DNA of 64,000 nt from a candidate division KSB1 bacterium. Its GTDB lineage: Bacteria; Electryoneota; RPQS01. The notes under the pieces are model-generated. The model was not told the DNA's origin. It searched no databases and saw only the letters and a list, made by a program, of their open reading frames with translations. The stretch covers positions 1 through 64,000 of the forward strand of contig JACRMR010000023.1 of assembly GCA_016214895.1 (NCBI GenBank), read 5' to 3'. The translations under genes and the position numbers were made by a program. This document shows positions 9,249 to 18,822 of the stretch, one piece after another (within the stretch, counting starts at the first letter, position 1; each line of letters opens with the position of its first letter).

Positions 9249-9731
9249 CTACTCCAGGCCCTTGACGAGGGCCACGGCCAGCGCGGCGATGCCTTCGTTT
9301 CGACCGGTGAAACCCATGCGCTCGAGCGTGGTTCCTTTCACACTGATCCGCCGTTCGTCGAGGGCCAGCGCCAGCCCCAATTGCCGGACCATCTCCGGCA
9401 CGTACGGTGCGAGCTGTGGCTCTTCGCACATGACGCTGACATCGATGTTTTCGATCTCGAAGTCATAGTCCGCGAGGGTCTTCCGGCATTCCTGCAGCAA
9501 GACGAGTGATGAGATATTGTGATAGGCGGGATCCGTCGGCGGGAAGAACCGTCCTTTGTCTCCCAGCGCGGCCGCGCCGAACAGGGCGTCGAGGATGGCG
9601 TGGGCAATGACGTCGCCGTCGGAATGCGCCGCGAGCCCGAACTCGGCCGGCAGCTCGACGCCGCCGAGCACGAGTTTGCGCCCGCTGACTCTGCGGTGCG
9701 CATCAACGCCGATTCCGATTCGCAAGCCCAT
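9249..9731 (-). CDS. ispF: 2-C-methyl-D-erythritol 2,4-cyclodiphosphate synthase
   Basis: Fifth enzyme of the MEP isoprenoid pathway. The metal-binding residues lie in IGVDAHR (Asp and His near residues 9-11) and AHSDGDVIAHAILDALFGA (His near residue 36). The FPPTDPAY loop and the C-terminal TTLERMGFTGRNEGIAALA block are intact. The length of 160 residues is typical. It abuts gltX and is separated by 101 bp from ispD, with a terminator-like hairpin in the gap. Pairing with ispD shows that this organism has the MEP route. Confidence 0.96.
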   Translation of the reverse strand: MGLRIGIGVDAHRRVSGRKLVLGGVELPAEFGLAAHSDGDVIAHAILDALFGAAALGDKGRFFPPTDPAYHNISSLVLLQECRKTLADYDFEIENIDVSVMCEEPQLAPYVPEMVRQLGLALALDERRISVKGTTLERMGFTGRNEGIAALAVALVKGLE

Positions 9732-9754
9732 GAACGGAGTTTCTGCGGTGGAAC

Positions 9755-9790
9755 AAAAAAGGGTTCATCGGTTGCATCCGCATCGAACCC
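9755..9790 (-). terminator. Terminator-like hairpin between ispD and ispF
   Basis: On the minus strand GGGTTC (9790-9785) pairs with GAACCC (9766-9761) around a long loop and is followed by six T residues. The short 6-bp stem suggests partial termination or attenuation in the leftward run. Confidence 0.5.
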
Positions 9791-9832
9791 CGGAATGGAA
9801 CAACGTGTTGACGGCGGGAGCGGGCGGGGGAG

Positions 9833-10528
9833 TCACCGCGCGGCGACCAGCAGGCGCGCCAGCCGCAGGTCGGCGGGCGTCGTGATTTTGAAATTTCCGG
9901 AATCGCCTTCGCAAATTTGCACCCGGCCCAGTCCGAACTGTTCGACCAGCGCGACGTCATCGGTACACTGAAGGCCCTCGGCGCGAGCCCGTCGAAATGC
10001 TTCGCGCGCGACGGCGATGCGGAGTCCCTGCGGCGTCTGTACCGCGTACAGGCCCTTGCGGGGGATCGTTTCGCGCACGATCGGCGGCATCCCGGCGACG
10101 GCCTTGAGCGTATCCGACACCTCGACGCCGGGCAGGACCGCATCCGCGCCGTGTTTCAGCGCGTCGAACACACGCCGGATGGTCTCCACGGTGATCAGGG
10201 GTCGCGCGGCGTCATGAATCAGCACGGCATCAATGTCGCGATCGCCGACCGCATCGAGGGCGAATCCGACTGAATCCTGTCGCGTGGCCCCTCCGGCCAC
10301 CACGCTGAGCTCACAGGTCGCCCACAGCGGCTGCAACACCTGCTGCACATCCGGGATGAGGTCGGCCGGCGCGGCCACCACGATCTTTCGGCATTCTTCG
10401 CAGTCCAGAAAGGGGCGGATCGCCCGCACGACCATGGCTTCGCCGCCGAGGTCCACCAGCGCCTTCGGCAGTTCGCTGCCCAAGCGAGATCCGCTTCCGG
10501 CGGCCGGAACCAGCAGCGCGAATTTCAA
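9833..10528 (-). CDS. ispD: 2-C-methyl-D-erythritol 4-phosphate cytidylyltransferase
   Basis: Third MEP-pathway enzyme, forming CDP-methylerythritol from CTP. The nucleotide-binding PAAGSGSRLGSELPKAL motif is at the N-terminus, with VLIHDAARPLI near residue 100 and DDVALVEQFG near residue 195. I chose the TTG at 10528: it gives MKFALLVPAAG, as expected for the family, and overlaps the queA TGA in TTGA. The longer upstream reading is non-conserved. The length is 231 residues. Confidence 0.94.
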   Translation of the reverse strand: MKFALLVPAAGSGSRLGSELPKALVDLGGEAMVVRAIRPFLDCEECRKIVVAAPADLIPDVQQVLQPLWATCELSVVAGGATRQDSVGFALDAVGDRDIDAVLIHDAARPLITVETIRRVFDALKHGADAVLPGVEVSDTLKAVAGMPPIVRETIPRKGLYAVQTPQGLRIAVAREAFRRARAEGLQCTDDVALVEQFGLGRVQICEGDSGNFKITTPADLRLARLLVAAR

Positions 10529-11601
10529 GTGATGAGCATCGCGTCGCCGTAACTGTAGAACCGATATTTTTCGCGCACGGCGTGCCGGTACGCTTTCATG
10601 ATCAGGTCCTGATCCGCGAACGCGCACACCAGCATGAGCAACGTCGATCCCGGCAGGTGGAAATTGGTCACGAGTCGATCGACCACCTTGAAATGATACG
10701 GCGGATAGATGAATTTGTCGGTCCAGCCGCGGGCGATCTTGACGCCGCCGTTAAAATTGGCCACGGTTTCGAGCGTACGCGTGACGGAAGTTCCGACGGA
10801 ATAGATCCGTCCGCCTTTCTCGATCGCGCCGTTAATGACGTCCACGGCATGCGCATTCACTTCATAGTACTCCGAGTCCATGCGGTGGCGCGACAGGTCT
10901 TCGACTTGCACGGGCCGAAACGTGCCGAGGCCGACGTGCAGGATCAGGGGCACGACCTGCACACCTTTGGCGCGGGCTTTATCGACCAGTTCCGGTGAGA
11001 AGTGCATGCCCGCGGTCGGCGCGGCGACGGCGCCGGAGACGCGCGCGAAAATGGTTTGGTAGCGCTCGCGGTCTTCGGGTCGGGGTTCGCGCCGGATATA
11101 CGGGGGCAGCGGCGGCTGGCCGAATTTTTCCACCAGCGCGTTAAAATCGCCATCGTAGTGGAAGCGCACGACGCGCCCGCCCGACGTCGTATTGTCAATG
11201 ACCTCGCAGGTGATCGCGTCGCCGATCGTGATGCTGTTTCCGGTTCGCACCTTGCGCGCGGGCTTGACCAGGACCTCCCACAACTCCTCCGTCAGGCGCC
11301 GCAGCAGGAAGACCTCGATTTCCGCTTCGGTCTTTTCCTTGTATCCTTTCAGCCGCGCCGGAAATACCCGGGTCTCGTTCACGACCATGACGTCATGGGG
11401 TCCGAAGAAATCGACGACGTCGGAGAACTGCGCGTCGCGGAACGTCCGCGAGTCGCGATCCACGATCAGCAGCCGGGATTGGTCGCGCTTCGCCAGCGGT
11501 TCCTGGGCGATCAGTTTCTCCGGAAGCGAATATTTGAAATCGGACAACCGGGGCGTGGTTTGCACGCCGCGCGGTTGATAGACCGCTGAGGTAATGGGCA
11601 T
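10525..11601 (-). CDS. queA: S-adenosylmethionine:tRNA ribosyltransferase-isomerase
   Basis: Transfers and isomerises the ribosyl moiety of SAM onto 7-aminomethyl-7-deazaguanine-modified tRNA, forming epoxyqueuosine. The family N-terminus DFKYSLPEKLIAQEP starts near residue 21. Other conserved blocks are VMVNETRVFPARL, APTAGMHFSPEL, HVGLGTFRPV and NFHLPGSTLLMLV. The protein carries about 17 extra N-terminal residues relative to the E. coli enzyme, so an internal start is possible. It lies 45 bp after ruvB and overlaps ispD. Confidence 0.95.
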   Translation of the reverse strand: MPITSAVYQPRGVQTTPRLSDFKYSLPEKLIAQEPLAKRDQSRLLIVDRDSRTFRDAQFSDVVDFFGPHDVMVVNETRVFPARLKGYKEKTEAEIEVFLLRRLTEELWEVLVKPARKVRTGNSITIGDAITCEVIDNTTSGGRVVRFHYDGDFNALVEKFGQPPLPPYIRREPRPEDRERYQTIFARVSGAVAAPTAGMHFSPELVDKARAKGVQVVPLILHVGLGTFRPVQVEDLSRHRMDSEYYEVNAHAVDVINGAIEKGGRIYSVGTSVTRTLETVANFNGGVKIARGWTDKFIYPPYHFKVVDRLVTNFHLPGSTLLMLVCAFADQDLIMKAYRHAVREKYRFYSYGDAMLIT

Positions 11602-11646
11602 GGTTGGTACTACAATTCTAAGGTGAGACTACCCCACAGGACCGTA

Positions 11647-12663
11647 CTAAAAAAACTTCGACTGCTGGGTCATAGGCGGCTGAATTCCGAAATGTTCATA
11701 GGCACGCGCGGTGGCGACGCGGCCGCGCGGCGTGCGTTGTAAGAATCCTTCGCGAATCAGGTACGGCTCGCAGATTTCTTCGAGCGTGCCTTCGTCTTCG
11801 CCGACCGTGACCGCGAGCGTCCCCAGCCCCACCGGTCCGCCGCGGAACTTCTCCAGCAGCGCGGTCATGAGCCGCTTGTCGAGGTCATCCAAGCCGTATT
11901 GATCAATCTCCAGTAAGTGCAAGGCGTCCCGTGCGATTGCCGCCGATACGCGGCCTTCGCCGCGGACCTGCGCGACGTCACGCACACGCCGCAGCAAGCG
12001 ATTCGCCACGCGCGGCGTACCGCGGGACCGCGACGAGATCTCCGCGATCCCCTCTTCGTCGCAGTGCGTCGCGAGCAACTTCGCCGACCGATGCAGAATT
12101 CCGCCCAGCTCTTCGGGGTCGTAATAGTCGAGCCGCAGGTTCACTCCGAATCGCGACCGCATCGGCCCGGTCAACAGACCGGCCCGCGTGGTAGCCCCCA
12201 CCAGCGTGAATTTGCTCAACTGCAATTGCAGCGTGCGCGCGCCGGGCCCCTTGTCGATCAGAATATCCAGCTTGAAGTCTTCCATGGCCGGATACAGGTA
12301 CTCTTCGACGACGGAACTCAGGCGATGGATTTCGTCAATGAACAGGACGTCGCCGGGCTGCAGACTCGTCAGGACACCGGCCAAGTCCGCCGGCCGTTCG
12401 AGCACGGGACCGGTCGTCACTTTGATACTGGTACCCATCTCGCGCGCGATGAGGTGAGCGAGCGTGGTCTTGCCGAGTCCCGGCGGACCGTACAGCAAGA
12501 CGTGATCGAGGGCTTCGCCGCGCTGTTTCGCGGCTTGCAAGAAGATGGCCAACTGTTCTTTGACGCGCGGCTGACCGAGGAATTCGTCGAACGAAGAGGG
12601 CCGCAACGATTGTTCGAGTTCGCGATCCTCGTCTTGTCTGACCGGCTCAATTACTCGCGGCAT
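11647..12663 (-). CDS. ruvB: Holliday junction branch-migration ATPase RuvB
   Basis: Hexameric AAA+ motor that drives branch migration with RuvA. Walker A is [12 protein letters not shown] near residue 60 and Walker B is [12 protein letters not shown] near residue 105. The sensor-1 region LVGATTRAG and the C-terminal winged helix ([19 protein letters not shown]) are present. The length of 338 residues is normal. Its start ATG shares one base with the ruvA stop. It lies in the usual ruvC-ruvA-ruvB order downstream of yebC. Confidence 0.97.
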   Translation of the reverse strand: MPRVIEPVRQDEDRELEQSLRPSSFDEFLGQPRVKEQLAIFLQAAKQRGEALDHVLLYGPPGLGKTTLAHLIAREMGTSIKVTTGPVLERPADLAGVLTSLQPGDVLFIDEIHRLSSVVEEYLYPAMEDFKLDILIDKGPGARTLQLQLSKFTLVGATTRAGLLTGPMRSRFGVNLRLDYYDPEELGGILHRSAKLLATHCDEEGIAEISSRSRGTPRVANRLLRRVRDVAQVRGEGRVSAAIARDALHLLEIDQYGLDDLDKRLMTALLEKFRGGPVGLGTLAVTVGEDEGTLEEICEPYLIREGFLQRTPRGRVATARAYEHFGIQPPMTQQSKFF

Positions 12664-13247
12664 CAGCCGACCCGCAGGGAATGCTTGACCAGTTCTTCCG
12701 CGCCGTCCGCGCCGCGCTTGATGGCCAGATCGACGGCCCGTTCAGCCTCGAGCCGCGTGAAACCCAGGGCGGTCAGCGCTTCGATGGCCTCGCGGACGTC
12801 GCCCTGGCTCGTCCGCGTCTCGGACATCGCGAATTCGGGAACCGCTTTGCCGAGCTTTTTCTTGAGTTCGAGCACGATTCGCTCGGCGGTCTTGGCGCCG
12901 ATTTTCGGGATGCTTTGCAGGCGGCCGCTGTCGCCATCGACGATCGCCTGCCGCACGGATTCGGCTTTGGCGGAAGACAGCATGGTAATCGCCAGTTTGG
13001 CGCCGACGCCCTGCACGGAAATCAGATGCTCGAACAGCCAGCGCTCTTCCAGGGAGCCGAACGCAAACAGCGTGTGCTCGTCTTCACGAATCTGCAAATG
13101 CGTCCAGAGCCGCACCTGCTCGCCGACCCCGGGCAGTGAATCGTAAGTGGCCAGCGAGATGATACCCTTGTAGCCCAGGCCGCCGGAATTGATGACGACG
13201 TGCGAAGGAGCTTTCGCGGCTAACTTCCCCTCGATGAAATCGATCAC
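12663..13247 (-). CDS. ruvA: Holliday junction DNA-binding protein RuvA
   Basis: Tetrameric junction-binding subunit of the RuvAB complex. The chain of 194 residues shows the N-terminal OB-fold ([16 protein letters not shown]), two helix-hairpin-helix motifs ([11 protein letters not shown] and [13 protein letters not shown]) and the C-terminal domain that contacts RuvB ([17 protein letters not shown]). The GTG at 13247 was chosen because the family starts at MIDFIEG and because it overlaps the ruvC stop as GTGA. Confidence 0.95.
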   Translation of the reverse strand: MIDFIEGKLAAKAPSHVVINSGGLGYKGIISLATYDSLPGVGEQVRLWTHLQIREDEHTLFAFGSLEERWLFEHLISVQGVGAKLAITMLSSAKAESVRQAIVDGDSGRLQSIPKIGAKTAERIVLELKKKLGKAVPEFAMSETRTSQGDVREAIEALTALGFTRLEAERAVDLAIKRGADGAEELVKHSLRVG

Positions 13248-13750
13248 CGCACGGCCGCTTTGCGTTCCTGCACCCGTTGCCGCATGACCGAGCTGATCGC
13301 GACGGCCAGCGCGTCGGACACATCTTCTTCGCCTTCGTCGAAGGCCAGGGAGAGCATTTTGCCGACCAGATAGGCGACCTGGCCCTTCGAGGCGCCGCCG
13401 CGCCCGGTGATGGCCATTTTGACTTCCCGCGGGGCCAGTACGGTGACGGGAATATTCAGGCTTTCGGCGGCCAGGACGGCGGCGGCGCGTGCCTGTCCGA
13501 GTTTCAGAGCGGCTTGCGGACCACGGCCGACGAATCCGCTCTCGACGGCGCACGCTTCCACTTGATACTTTTGGGCGACCTGCTGCAGCTGGTTGTAAAT
13601 TTCGGTCAACCGCTCGCCCTCGGGCGTCGCGGAGTTCGTGCGGATAAAGCCGGAATCGACGTACACAAAGCGTCGGCTTTCGGCCCGCACAACTCCCCAG
13701 CCCGTGGTCCCCAATCCGGGGTCAACTCCCAATACCAGCGAGTCCGGCAT
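13244..13750 (-). CDS. ruvC: Crossover junction endodeoxyribonuclease RuvC
   Basis: Resolves Holliday junctions by symmetric nicking. The acidic catalytic residues appear in LGVDPGLGTTGWGVV (Asp near residue 7), the AVESGFVGRGPQAALKLGQ block (Glu near residue 67) and the C-terminal DVSDALAVAI (Asp residues near 145). The length of 168 residues is standard. It starts 15 bp after yebC and is coupled to ruvA. Confidence 0.95.
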   Translation of the reverse strand: MPDSLVLGVDPGLGTTGWGVVRAESRRFVYVDSGFIRTNSATPEGERLTEIYNQLQQVAQKYQVEACAVESGFVGRGPQAALKLGQARAAAVLAAESLNIPVTVLAPREVKMAITGRGGASKGQVAYLVGKMLSLAFDEGEEDVSDALAVAISSVMRQRVQERKAAVR

Positions 13751-13765
13751 CGTGAATCGCTGCGC

Positions 13766-14512
13766 TTAGCGCAACGTCTCCATCACTTCTTCGTCGATTT
13801 CAAAATTCGAATAGACGTTTTGCGCGTCGTCGAGGTCTTCGAGTGCTTCAATCAGATTGAGCACCGACTTCGCCGAATCCGCTTCCACCTTTACCGTGTT
13901 TTTCGGGATGTACGAGATCTCGGCGGAGCTGGTCTGCTTGCCCTTGGCTTCAATTCCGGCCTTGACCTTGTACAGGTCCTCCGGCGCCGTATAGACTTCC
14001 CAAATGGTCTCGTCGCCTTCGACATCCGTCGCTCCCGCTTCCAAGGCGATCTCCATGATCTCGTCTTCGGTGCCGGCGTCGGCTTCCAGCGTGATATATC
14101 CGCGGCGGTCGAACATCCACGCCACGGCACCGGCTTCGGCCATGCTCGCGTTGCGCTTGGAGAAGCAGTGCCGGACTTCGCCCACCGTGCGGTTGCGATT
14201 GTCCGTCACGCATTCCACCAGGATGGCGACGCCTCCCGGTCCGTACCCCTCGTACAAGATCTCTTCGAGCACCTGTCCTTCGAGCTCACCGGCGCCCTTC
14301 TTGATCGCACGATCGATGTTGTCCGCCGGCATGTTGACGGCTTTCGCGGCGTCAATCGCGGACCGCAGACGCGGATTGGCATCTGCATTCGATCCCCCGA
14401 GTCGTGAAGCGATCGTGATTTCTCGAATCACACGCGTAAATACTTGTCCGCGCGCGGAGTCGATCTTCTCTTTCTTGCGACGGATCGTCGCCCATTTACT
14501 GTGACCGGACAT
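13766..14512 (-). CDS. yebC: YebC/PmpR/TACO1 family protein
   Basis: A 248-residue member of the widespread YebC family; members act as transcriptional regulators or, like TACO1, assist translation of difficult stretches. Diagnostic motifs are MSGHSKWATIRRKKEKID at the start, NPRLRSAIDAAKAVNMPADNI, and EGYGPGGVAILVE. The ATG at 14512 follows AGAGG by a few bases and yields the canonical MSGHSKW; the upstream extension is non-conserved. The yebC-ruvCAB arrangement is common across bacteria. Confidence 0.95.
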   Translation of the reverse strand: MSGHSKWATIRRKKEKIDSARGQVFTRVIREITIASRLGGSNADANPRLRSAIDAAKAVNMPADNIDRAIKKGAGELEGQVLEEILYEGYGPGGVAILVECVTDNRNRTVGEVRHCFSKRNASMAEAGAVAWMFDRRGYITLEADAGTEDEIMEIALEAGATDVEGDETIWEVYTAPEDLYKVKAGIEAKGKQTSSAEISYIPKNTVKVEADSAKSVLNLIEALEDLDDAQNVYSNFEIDEEVMETLR

Positions 14513-14645
14513 AAGCCTCTGAAACTCTATACTCGAAGTGTCTGAATCTGTTTCTTCCACTGGCCTGGCGCAGCGGGGGGACCACGGCGTCCGCCCGGTT
14601 GGGCAAACTTTCGCGTGCGTTCTTCAGGCTTCCGTTCCGCTCCGG

Positions 14646-15059
14646 CTACACCGCGGCCCGCCGATTGGCCGTGACCCAGTCGCGAATGTAAACAATCGGC
14701 ACCTGAGTTGGCGTTCCGGGGCCGAACAGCTTGCCGACCCCCAGCTTTTCGAGCTGATCCATCTCTTCCCGGGGAATGATCCCTCCCCCCGTGAGCAGCA
14801 CATCGAGCATGCCCCGCTCCCGCATCAGCTTGAGCACGGCGGGGAAGATGGTCATGTGTGCACCGGACAGAATGGACAGGGCAACCACGTCCACGTCTTC
14901 TTGGAGGGCTGCCTCGACGATCATCTCGGGGGTCTGCCGCAGGCCGGTATAGATCACTTCCATCCCGGCATCGCGGAAGGCCGCCGCCATAACTTTGGCG
15001 CCGCGGTCATGCCCGTCGAGCCCGGGTTTGGCCACTAAAATCCTGATTTTTCTATCCAT
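14646..15059 (-). CDS. Cobalamin-binding domain protein (methylmalonyl-CoA mutase small/C-terminal domain type)
   Basis: A stand-alone B12-binding Rossmann-type domain of 137 residues. The DxHxxG signature that replaces the lower axial ligand is present as [10 protein letters not shown] near residue 15, and later blocks ([22 protein letters not shown]) match the B12-binding domain of acyl-CoA mutases. It probably pairs with a separate catalytic mutase subunit, which is not in the window. The ATG at 15059 gives [13 protein letters not shown], the usual start. It lies 134 bp upstream of yebC on the same strand. Confidence 0.9.
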   Translation of the reverse strand: MDRKIRILVAKPGLDGHDRGAKVMAAAFRDAGMEVIYTGLRQTPEMIVEAALQEDVDVVALSILSGAHMTIFPAVLKLMRERGMLDVLLTGGGIIPREEMDQLEKLGVGKLFGPGTPTQVPIVYIRDWVTANRRAAV

Positions 15060-15137
15060 AAGCGACGGTGCCCAGCCGAGCACACTACACACTGGTTCAA
15101 ATCAACCGGTTCTAACGACTCTAAACTGCAAATATAC

Positions 15138-15176
15138 AAAAAAATCGGCCGGAAATCAATCCTGACTCCCGGCCGA
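15138..15176 (-). terminator. Rho-independent terminator of terC
   Basis: On the minus strand TCGGCCGG (15176-15169) pairs perfectly with CCGGCCGA (15152-15145) and is followed by seven T residues (15144-15138). It stands just downstream of the TerC-family gene. Confidence 0.85.
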
Positions 15177-15227
15177 CAGTTATATATAATACCTTGGGTT
15201 GCCGCGATTTTCAAGATTGCGGTGGGG

Positions 15228-15950
15228 TCACTCCGCAGCCTCCGGCTCGCGTTTTGGCAGAGCGCTGGTCTTCTTTGAGGACGCGCGGACGGCATATCCG
15301 GTTCCACCGACGGCGATGATTCCCATGCCCGACCAGAAGAGCCAGTGGGGCAGTTCTATTTCGGCGTTTCCGACGTACATCCCATACGACTCGATCATCA
15401 GCTTCAACGCAATCCAGCCGATCAACGCATAGGCCACGTCCTCGAGGGCCGGCCATTTCTCCAGGACTTTGATGAAGCTGCCAGCCGCGACGCGCACGGC
15501 GACAATCCCCAATGCCACCCCGGTGAATACGATCACCAGATCGTCGGACAAGCCCACGGCGGCCAACACGCTATCGATGGCGAAGGCACAGTCCACGAGG
15601 TTCAGAACAAGCACGGTCTTCCAGAAGCCGGCGGGCTTTGCCTCGAAATCTTTGTGTCCGGCCATGCGGTGGCGGAAATGCTGAAAGGTCAGCCAGCCGA
15701 GGTACAGGGCTCCGGCCAGCCGCAGATACCAGAGTTTGATGATCCAGGTCGCCGTCAGCAGCATCAGGAAGCGGAAGAAGAACGCTCCGGCAATACCGTA
15801 ATAGAGCGCTTTTTTCTGCTGATTTTGCGGCAGCGGCCGGACGATCACGGCCATCACGAGCGCATTATCCGCTGAGAGCAGGCCCTCCAGCAGAACGAGC
15901 GTGGCAATGATGGTAAAGGTGTGTGCCGTAAAGAAAGTTTCGAGAGTCAC
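15228..15950 (-). CDS. terC: TerC family integral membrane protein
   Basis: A 240-residue membrane protein with about seven hydrophobic segments. It has the two acidic family motifs LLSADNALVMAV (near residue 25) and NLVDCAFAIDSVLAAVG (near residue 118), thought to bind divalent metal. Relatives (TerC, Alx, MeeY/MeeF) act in manganese efflux, metallation of exported enzymes or tellurite resistance; the substrate here is unknown. The start is a GTG only five bases after the T-run of the clpB terminator, with no clear Shine-Dalgarno sequence. I found no yybP-ykoY manganese riboswitch in the short leader. Confidence 0.9.
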   Translation of the reverse strand: MTLETFFTAHTFTIIATLVLLEGLLSADNALVMAVIVRPLPQNQQKKALYYGIAGAFFFRFLMLLTATWIIKLWYLRLAGALYLGWLTFQHFRHRMAGHKDFEAKPAGFWKTVLVLNLVDCAFAIDSVLAAVGLSDDLVIVFTGVALGIVAVRVAAGSFIKVLEKWPALEDVAYALIGWIALKLMIESYGMYVGNAEIELPHWLFWSGMGIIAVGGTGYAVRASSKKTSALPKREPEAAE

Positions 15951-15955
15951 TCGCG

Positions 15956-15990
15956 AAAAGCCCCGTGACTGGTGAAGGAGTTACGGGGCT
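15956..15990 (-). terminator. Rho-independent terminator of clpB
   Basis: On the minus strand AGCCCCGT (15990-15983) pairs with ACGGGGCT (15966-15959), followed by TTTT. It lies between the clpB stop and the terC start. Confidence 0.8.
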
Positions 15991-16015
15991 AAGATACGGA
16001 GAAACCGACAAATAA

Positions 16016-18640
16016 TCAAGCGTTGGCCGCGGCGGGTGTTTTCACGTGAAATACCATTTGATCGTTAGCGATGTCGGCGGCGACCGTGCAGCCGGGCAGG
16101 ACATGCCCGGCGAGCAACTCCTCGGCCAGCGGATTGAGCAACAGTGTTTGAATGGCTCGCTTGAGTGGGCGGGCGCCAAAGGCGGGGTCGAAGCCCTCGC
16201 GCAGCAAGCGCGCCTTGGCCCTTGGGCTCAGATCGAGCGCAATCTCCTGCTTGGCCAACCGTTCACGGACACGGTCGAGCTGGATCTCGATGATGCCTTC
16301 AAGTTCCGTGCGTCCCAATTGCCGGAACACGATGATTTCGTCGATACGATTCAAGAACTCGGGGCGGATCGAATGCCGCAACAGGTCCAGCACCTCGCGC
16401 TTGACTTCATCATACACGGCCTCGCTCGATTCGATCTGCTCGGCGCGCGCGCGGATCAGGTCCGAACCGAGGTTTGAAGTCATGACGAGAATGATATTCT
16501 TGAAATCGACGGTTCGCCCCTGACTGTCCGTCAAGCGACCATCGTCCATCACCTGCAGCAGCACGTTCCAGACGTCGGGATGGGCCTTCTCGATTTCGTC
16601 AAGCAGTACGACGCTGTATGGCCGGCGGCGCACGGCCTCGGTGAGCTGGCCGCCCTCTTCGTGGCCGACATAGCCCGGCGGCGCGCCGATCAGGCGGGCG
16701 ACCGTATGCCGTTCGCCATATTCGGACATGTCGATGCGAATCATCGCAGTCTCATCGTCGAACAGGAATTCGGAAAGCGCTCGCGACAGCTCCGTCTTGC
16801 CGACACCCGTCGGACCGAGAAACAGGAAACTGCCGATGGGCTTGTTCTCATCGGACAGTCCCGAGCGTCCGCGTCGGATCGCCGCGGCGACCGCATTGAC
16901 CGCCGCATCCTGGCCGACCACGCGTTTCCGCAGTTGCACCTCGATGTGCAGCAGTTTGGCGCGCTCGCCTTCAAGCATCTTGGAGACCGGAATCCGCGTC
17001 CAGCGGGAAACCACATCGGCGATATCCTCTTCCGTGACCTCCTCTTTCAAGAGCGCGCGGTCTTTCTGCAGCGCCGCCAGTTGATGGCGTGCGGTCTCCA
17101 GTTTCGCGGCCAATTCACGCTGTTTGCCATAGCGGAGTTCGGACACTCGGCCCAGGTCTCCGGCGCGTTCGGCTTTCTGCTCATCGAGCTTGGCGGCCTC
17201 GATCTGCTCCTTTTGCGAGCTGATCCGCTTGATGATCTGCTTCTCCTGCTCCCAGTGGACCCGCAGTGTCTGTTCCGTGTGCTTGAGCTCGGCAAGCTCC
17301 TCGTCGATCTTCTTGCTGCGTTCGCGCGCGGCGTCGTCAGTTTCGCGGGCGATGCCAACTTTTTCGATTTCGAGCTGCCGGATCCTTCGCGTGAGCTGGT
17401 CGATCTCTTCGGGCATGGAGTCGATTTCCAGCCGCAGCTTGGACGCGGCCTCATCGATCAGGTCAATGGCTTTGTCGGGCAGAAAGCGGTCTGTGATATA
17501 GCGGTGGGAGAGTGTGACGGCGGCGATCAGCGCGGCATCGGTGATGCGCACGCCGTGGTGAATCTCGTATTTCTCGCGCAGTCCGCGCATGATCGAAATC
17601 ATGTCTTCGATGGACGGCTCGCTGACCGTCACCGGCTGGAACCGGCGTTCGAGCGCGGCGTCCTTTTCGATATGCTGGCGATATTCGTCCAGTGTGGTCG
17701 CGCCGATGCAATGCAATTCGCCGCGCGCCAGCGCGGGTTTGAGCAGATTGGAGGCGTCCATGGAGCCTTCGGCCCGGCCCGCGCCCACGAGATTGTGCAG
17801 CTCGTCGATGAACAGAATCACGCTGCCTTCCGCGTCGGTGACTTCTTTCAGTACAGCCTTGAGCCGCTCCTCGAAGTCACCGCGAAATTTTGCTCCCGCA
17901 ACGAGCGCGCCGAGGTCGAGCGCAATCACGCGCTTGTGCTTGAGCTGCTCGGGGACGTCGCCGGAGACGATGCGGTGCGCGAGCCCTTCGGCAATCGCGG
18001 TCTTCCCCACTCCCGGCTCACCAATCAGCACCGGGTTGTTCTTCGTGCGGCGCGACAGCACTTGCAGGATTCTGCGAATCTCCTCATCACGGCCAATTAC
18101 GGGATCCAGCTTGCCGCGCCGGGCGAGGTCGCAGAGGTCGCGGCCATATTTATCGAGCGCGCGGTACTTGCTCTCGGGGTCCTGATCTTTGACACGCTGC
18201 CCGCCGCGCAGGTCTTTCATCGCTTGCAGGATCGCGCCGTACGAGAGCCGCAAGTCCGCAAACAGTTTCTTGATGGCCGGGTCATCGGACGTGGCGAGGC
18301 CAAGCAGCAAATGCTCCACGGACAGGAATTCGTCGTGCAGTTGGGACATCTCTTTGAGCGCGTCGTCGAAGAGTTTGGCCGTCGCGGGCGCGAGGTACGT
18401 CGCGCCGACCGAGCCGGTCACCGCGGGAAGTTTGGCCAGCTCGACAGAAACCACACGCAGTGTGTCGGCGGGACGCGAGCCGATCTTGGCGAGAATCTCG
18501 CTGGCGATGCCTTCGCTGTCCTTGAGCATGCCGGCGAGCAAATGCAGCGGCGTGAGCGCTTGCTGTTGCGCGTCACGCGCGATCTGTTGTGCGGCCTGCA
18601 GCGCTTCCTGCGCCTTGATGGTCCACTGGTCGATGTTCAT
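16016..18640 (-). CDS. clpB: ATP-dependent disaggregase ClpB
   Basis: Hexameric AAA+ chaperone that pulls polypeptides out of aggregates together with DnaK. The order is an N-terminal Clp repeat domain (residues ~1-145), NBD1 with [15 protein letters not shown] (near 205), a long coiled-coil middle domain (~410-530), NBD2 with [14 protein letters not shown] (near 610) and a C-terminal domain. The length of 874 residues is standard for ClpB rather than ClpA or ClpC. The upstream region has short A/T-rich direct repeats but no recognisable CIRCE element. dnaK lies upstream on the same strand, separated by a TIR-domain gene. Confidence 0.97.
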   Translation of the reverse strand: MNIDQWTIKAQEALQAAQQIARDAQQQALTPLHLLAGMLKDSEGIASEILAKIGSRPADTLRVVSVELAKLPAVTGSVGATYLAPATAKLFDDALKEMSQLHDEFLSVEHLLLGLATSDDPAIKKLFADLRLSYGAILQAMKDLRGGQRVKDQDPESKYRALDKYGRDLCDLARRGKLDPVIGRDEEIRRILQVLSRRTKNNPVLIGEPGVGKTAIAEGLAHRIVSGDVPEQLKHKRVIALDLGALVAGAKFRGDFEERLKAVLKEVTDAEGSVILFIDELHNLVGAGRAEGSMDASNLLKPALARGELHCIGATTLDEYRQHIEKDAALERRFQPVTVSEPSIEDMISIMRGLREKYEIHHGVRITDAALIAAVTLSHRYITDRFLPDKAIDLIDEAASKLRLEIDSMPEEIDQLTRRIRQLEIEKVGIARETDDAARERSKKIDEELAELKHTEQTLRVHWEQEKQIIKRISSQKEQIEAAKLDEQKAERAGDLGRVSELRYGKQRELAAKLETARHQLAALQKDRALLKEEVTEEDIADVVSRWTRIPVSKMLEGERAKLLHIEVQLRKRVVGQDAAVNAVAAAIRRGRSGLSDENKPIGSFLFLGPTGVGKTELSRALSEFLFDDETAMIRIDMSEYGERHTVARLIGAPPGYVGHEEGGQLTEAVRRRPYSVVLLDEIEKAHPDVWNVLLQVMDDGRLTDSQGRTVDFKNIILVMTSNLGSDLIRARAEQIESSEAVYDEVKREVLDLLRHSIRPEFLNRIDEIIVFRQLGRTELEGIIEIQLDRVRERLAKQEIALDLSPRAKARLLREGFDPAFGARPLKRAIQTLLLNPLAEELLAGHVLPGCTVAADIANDQMVFHVKTPAAANA

Positions 18641-18822
18641 AATTTAGAAAATTCCAAATTCAAAATCCCAAATCCCAAATCCGAGAGCTATCTGCCCATA
18701 CTATGGCGAGATGCGAAGATTTTGACGGAGCGAAGTGGAGGGGGGCAATTTGTGAATCCGATTCCGGCCGGGTTGCGCGGACTTAACCCGGCTCGGCAAG
18801 CCATGACCCTGACACGAAGTTC
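18641..18822. other. Spacer with CCCAAATC direct repeats and a GATTCCGGC hairpin
   Basis: Bases 18648-18683 are a low-complexity run of AAATTC and CCCAAATCC words next to the clpB start. A GATTCCGGC-type hairpin follows at 18760-18798. No gene is seen. Confidence 0.6.
18760..18798 (+). repeat. GATTCCGGC-type hairpin repeat
   Basis: GATTCCGGCCGGGTT and AACCCGGCTCGGC form the outer arms with GCCGGGTT/AACCCGGC pairing. It lies just downstream (on the minus strand) of the TIR-domain gene and could serve as its terminator. Confidence 0.55.

Noticed and set aside
15951-16015. yybP-ykoY manganese riboswitch in front of terC
   Set aside because: The leader is only the clpB terminator hairpin; the conserved riboswitch core is not present and the space is too short.
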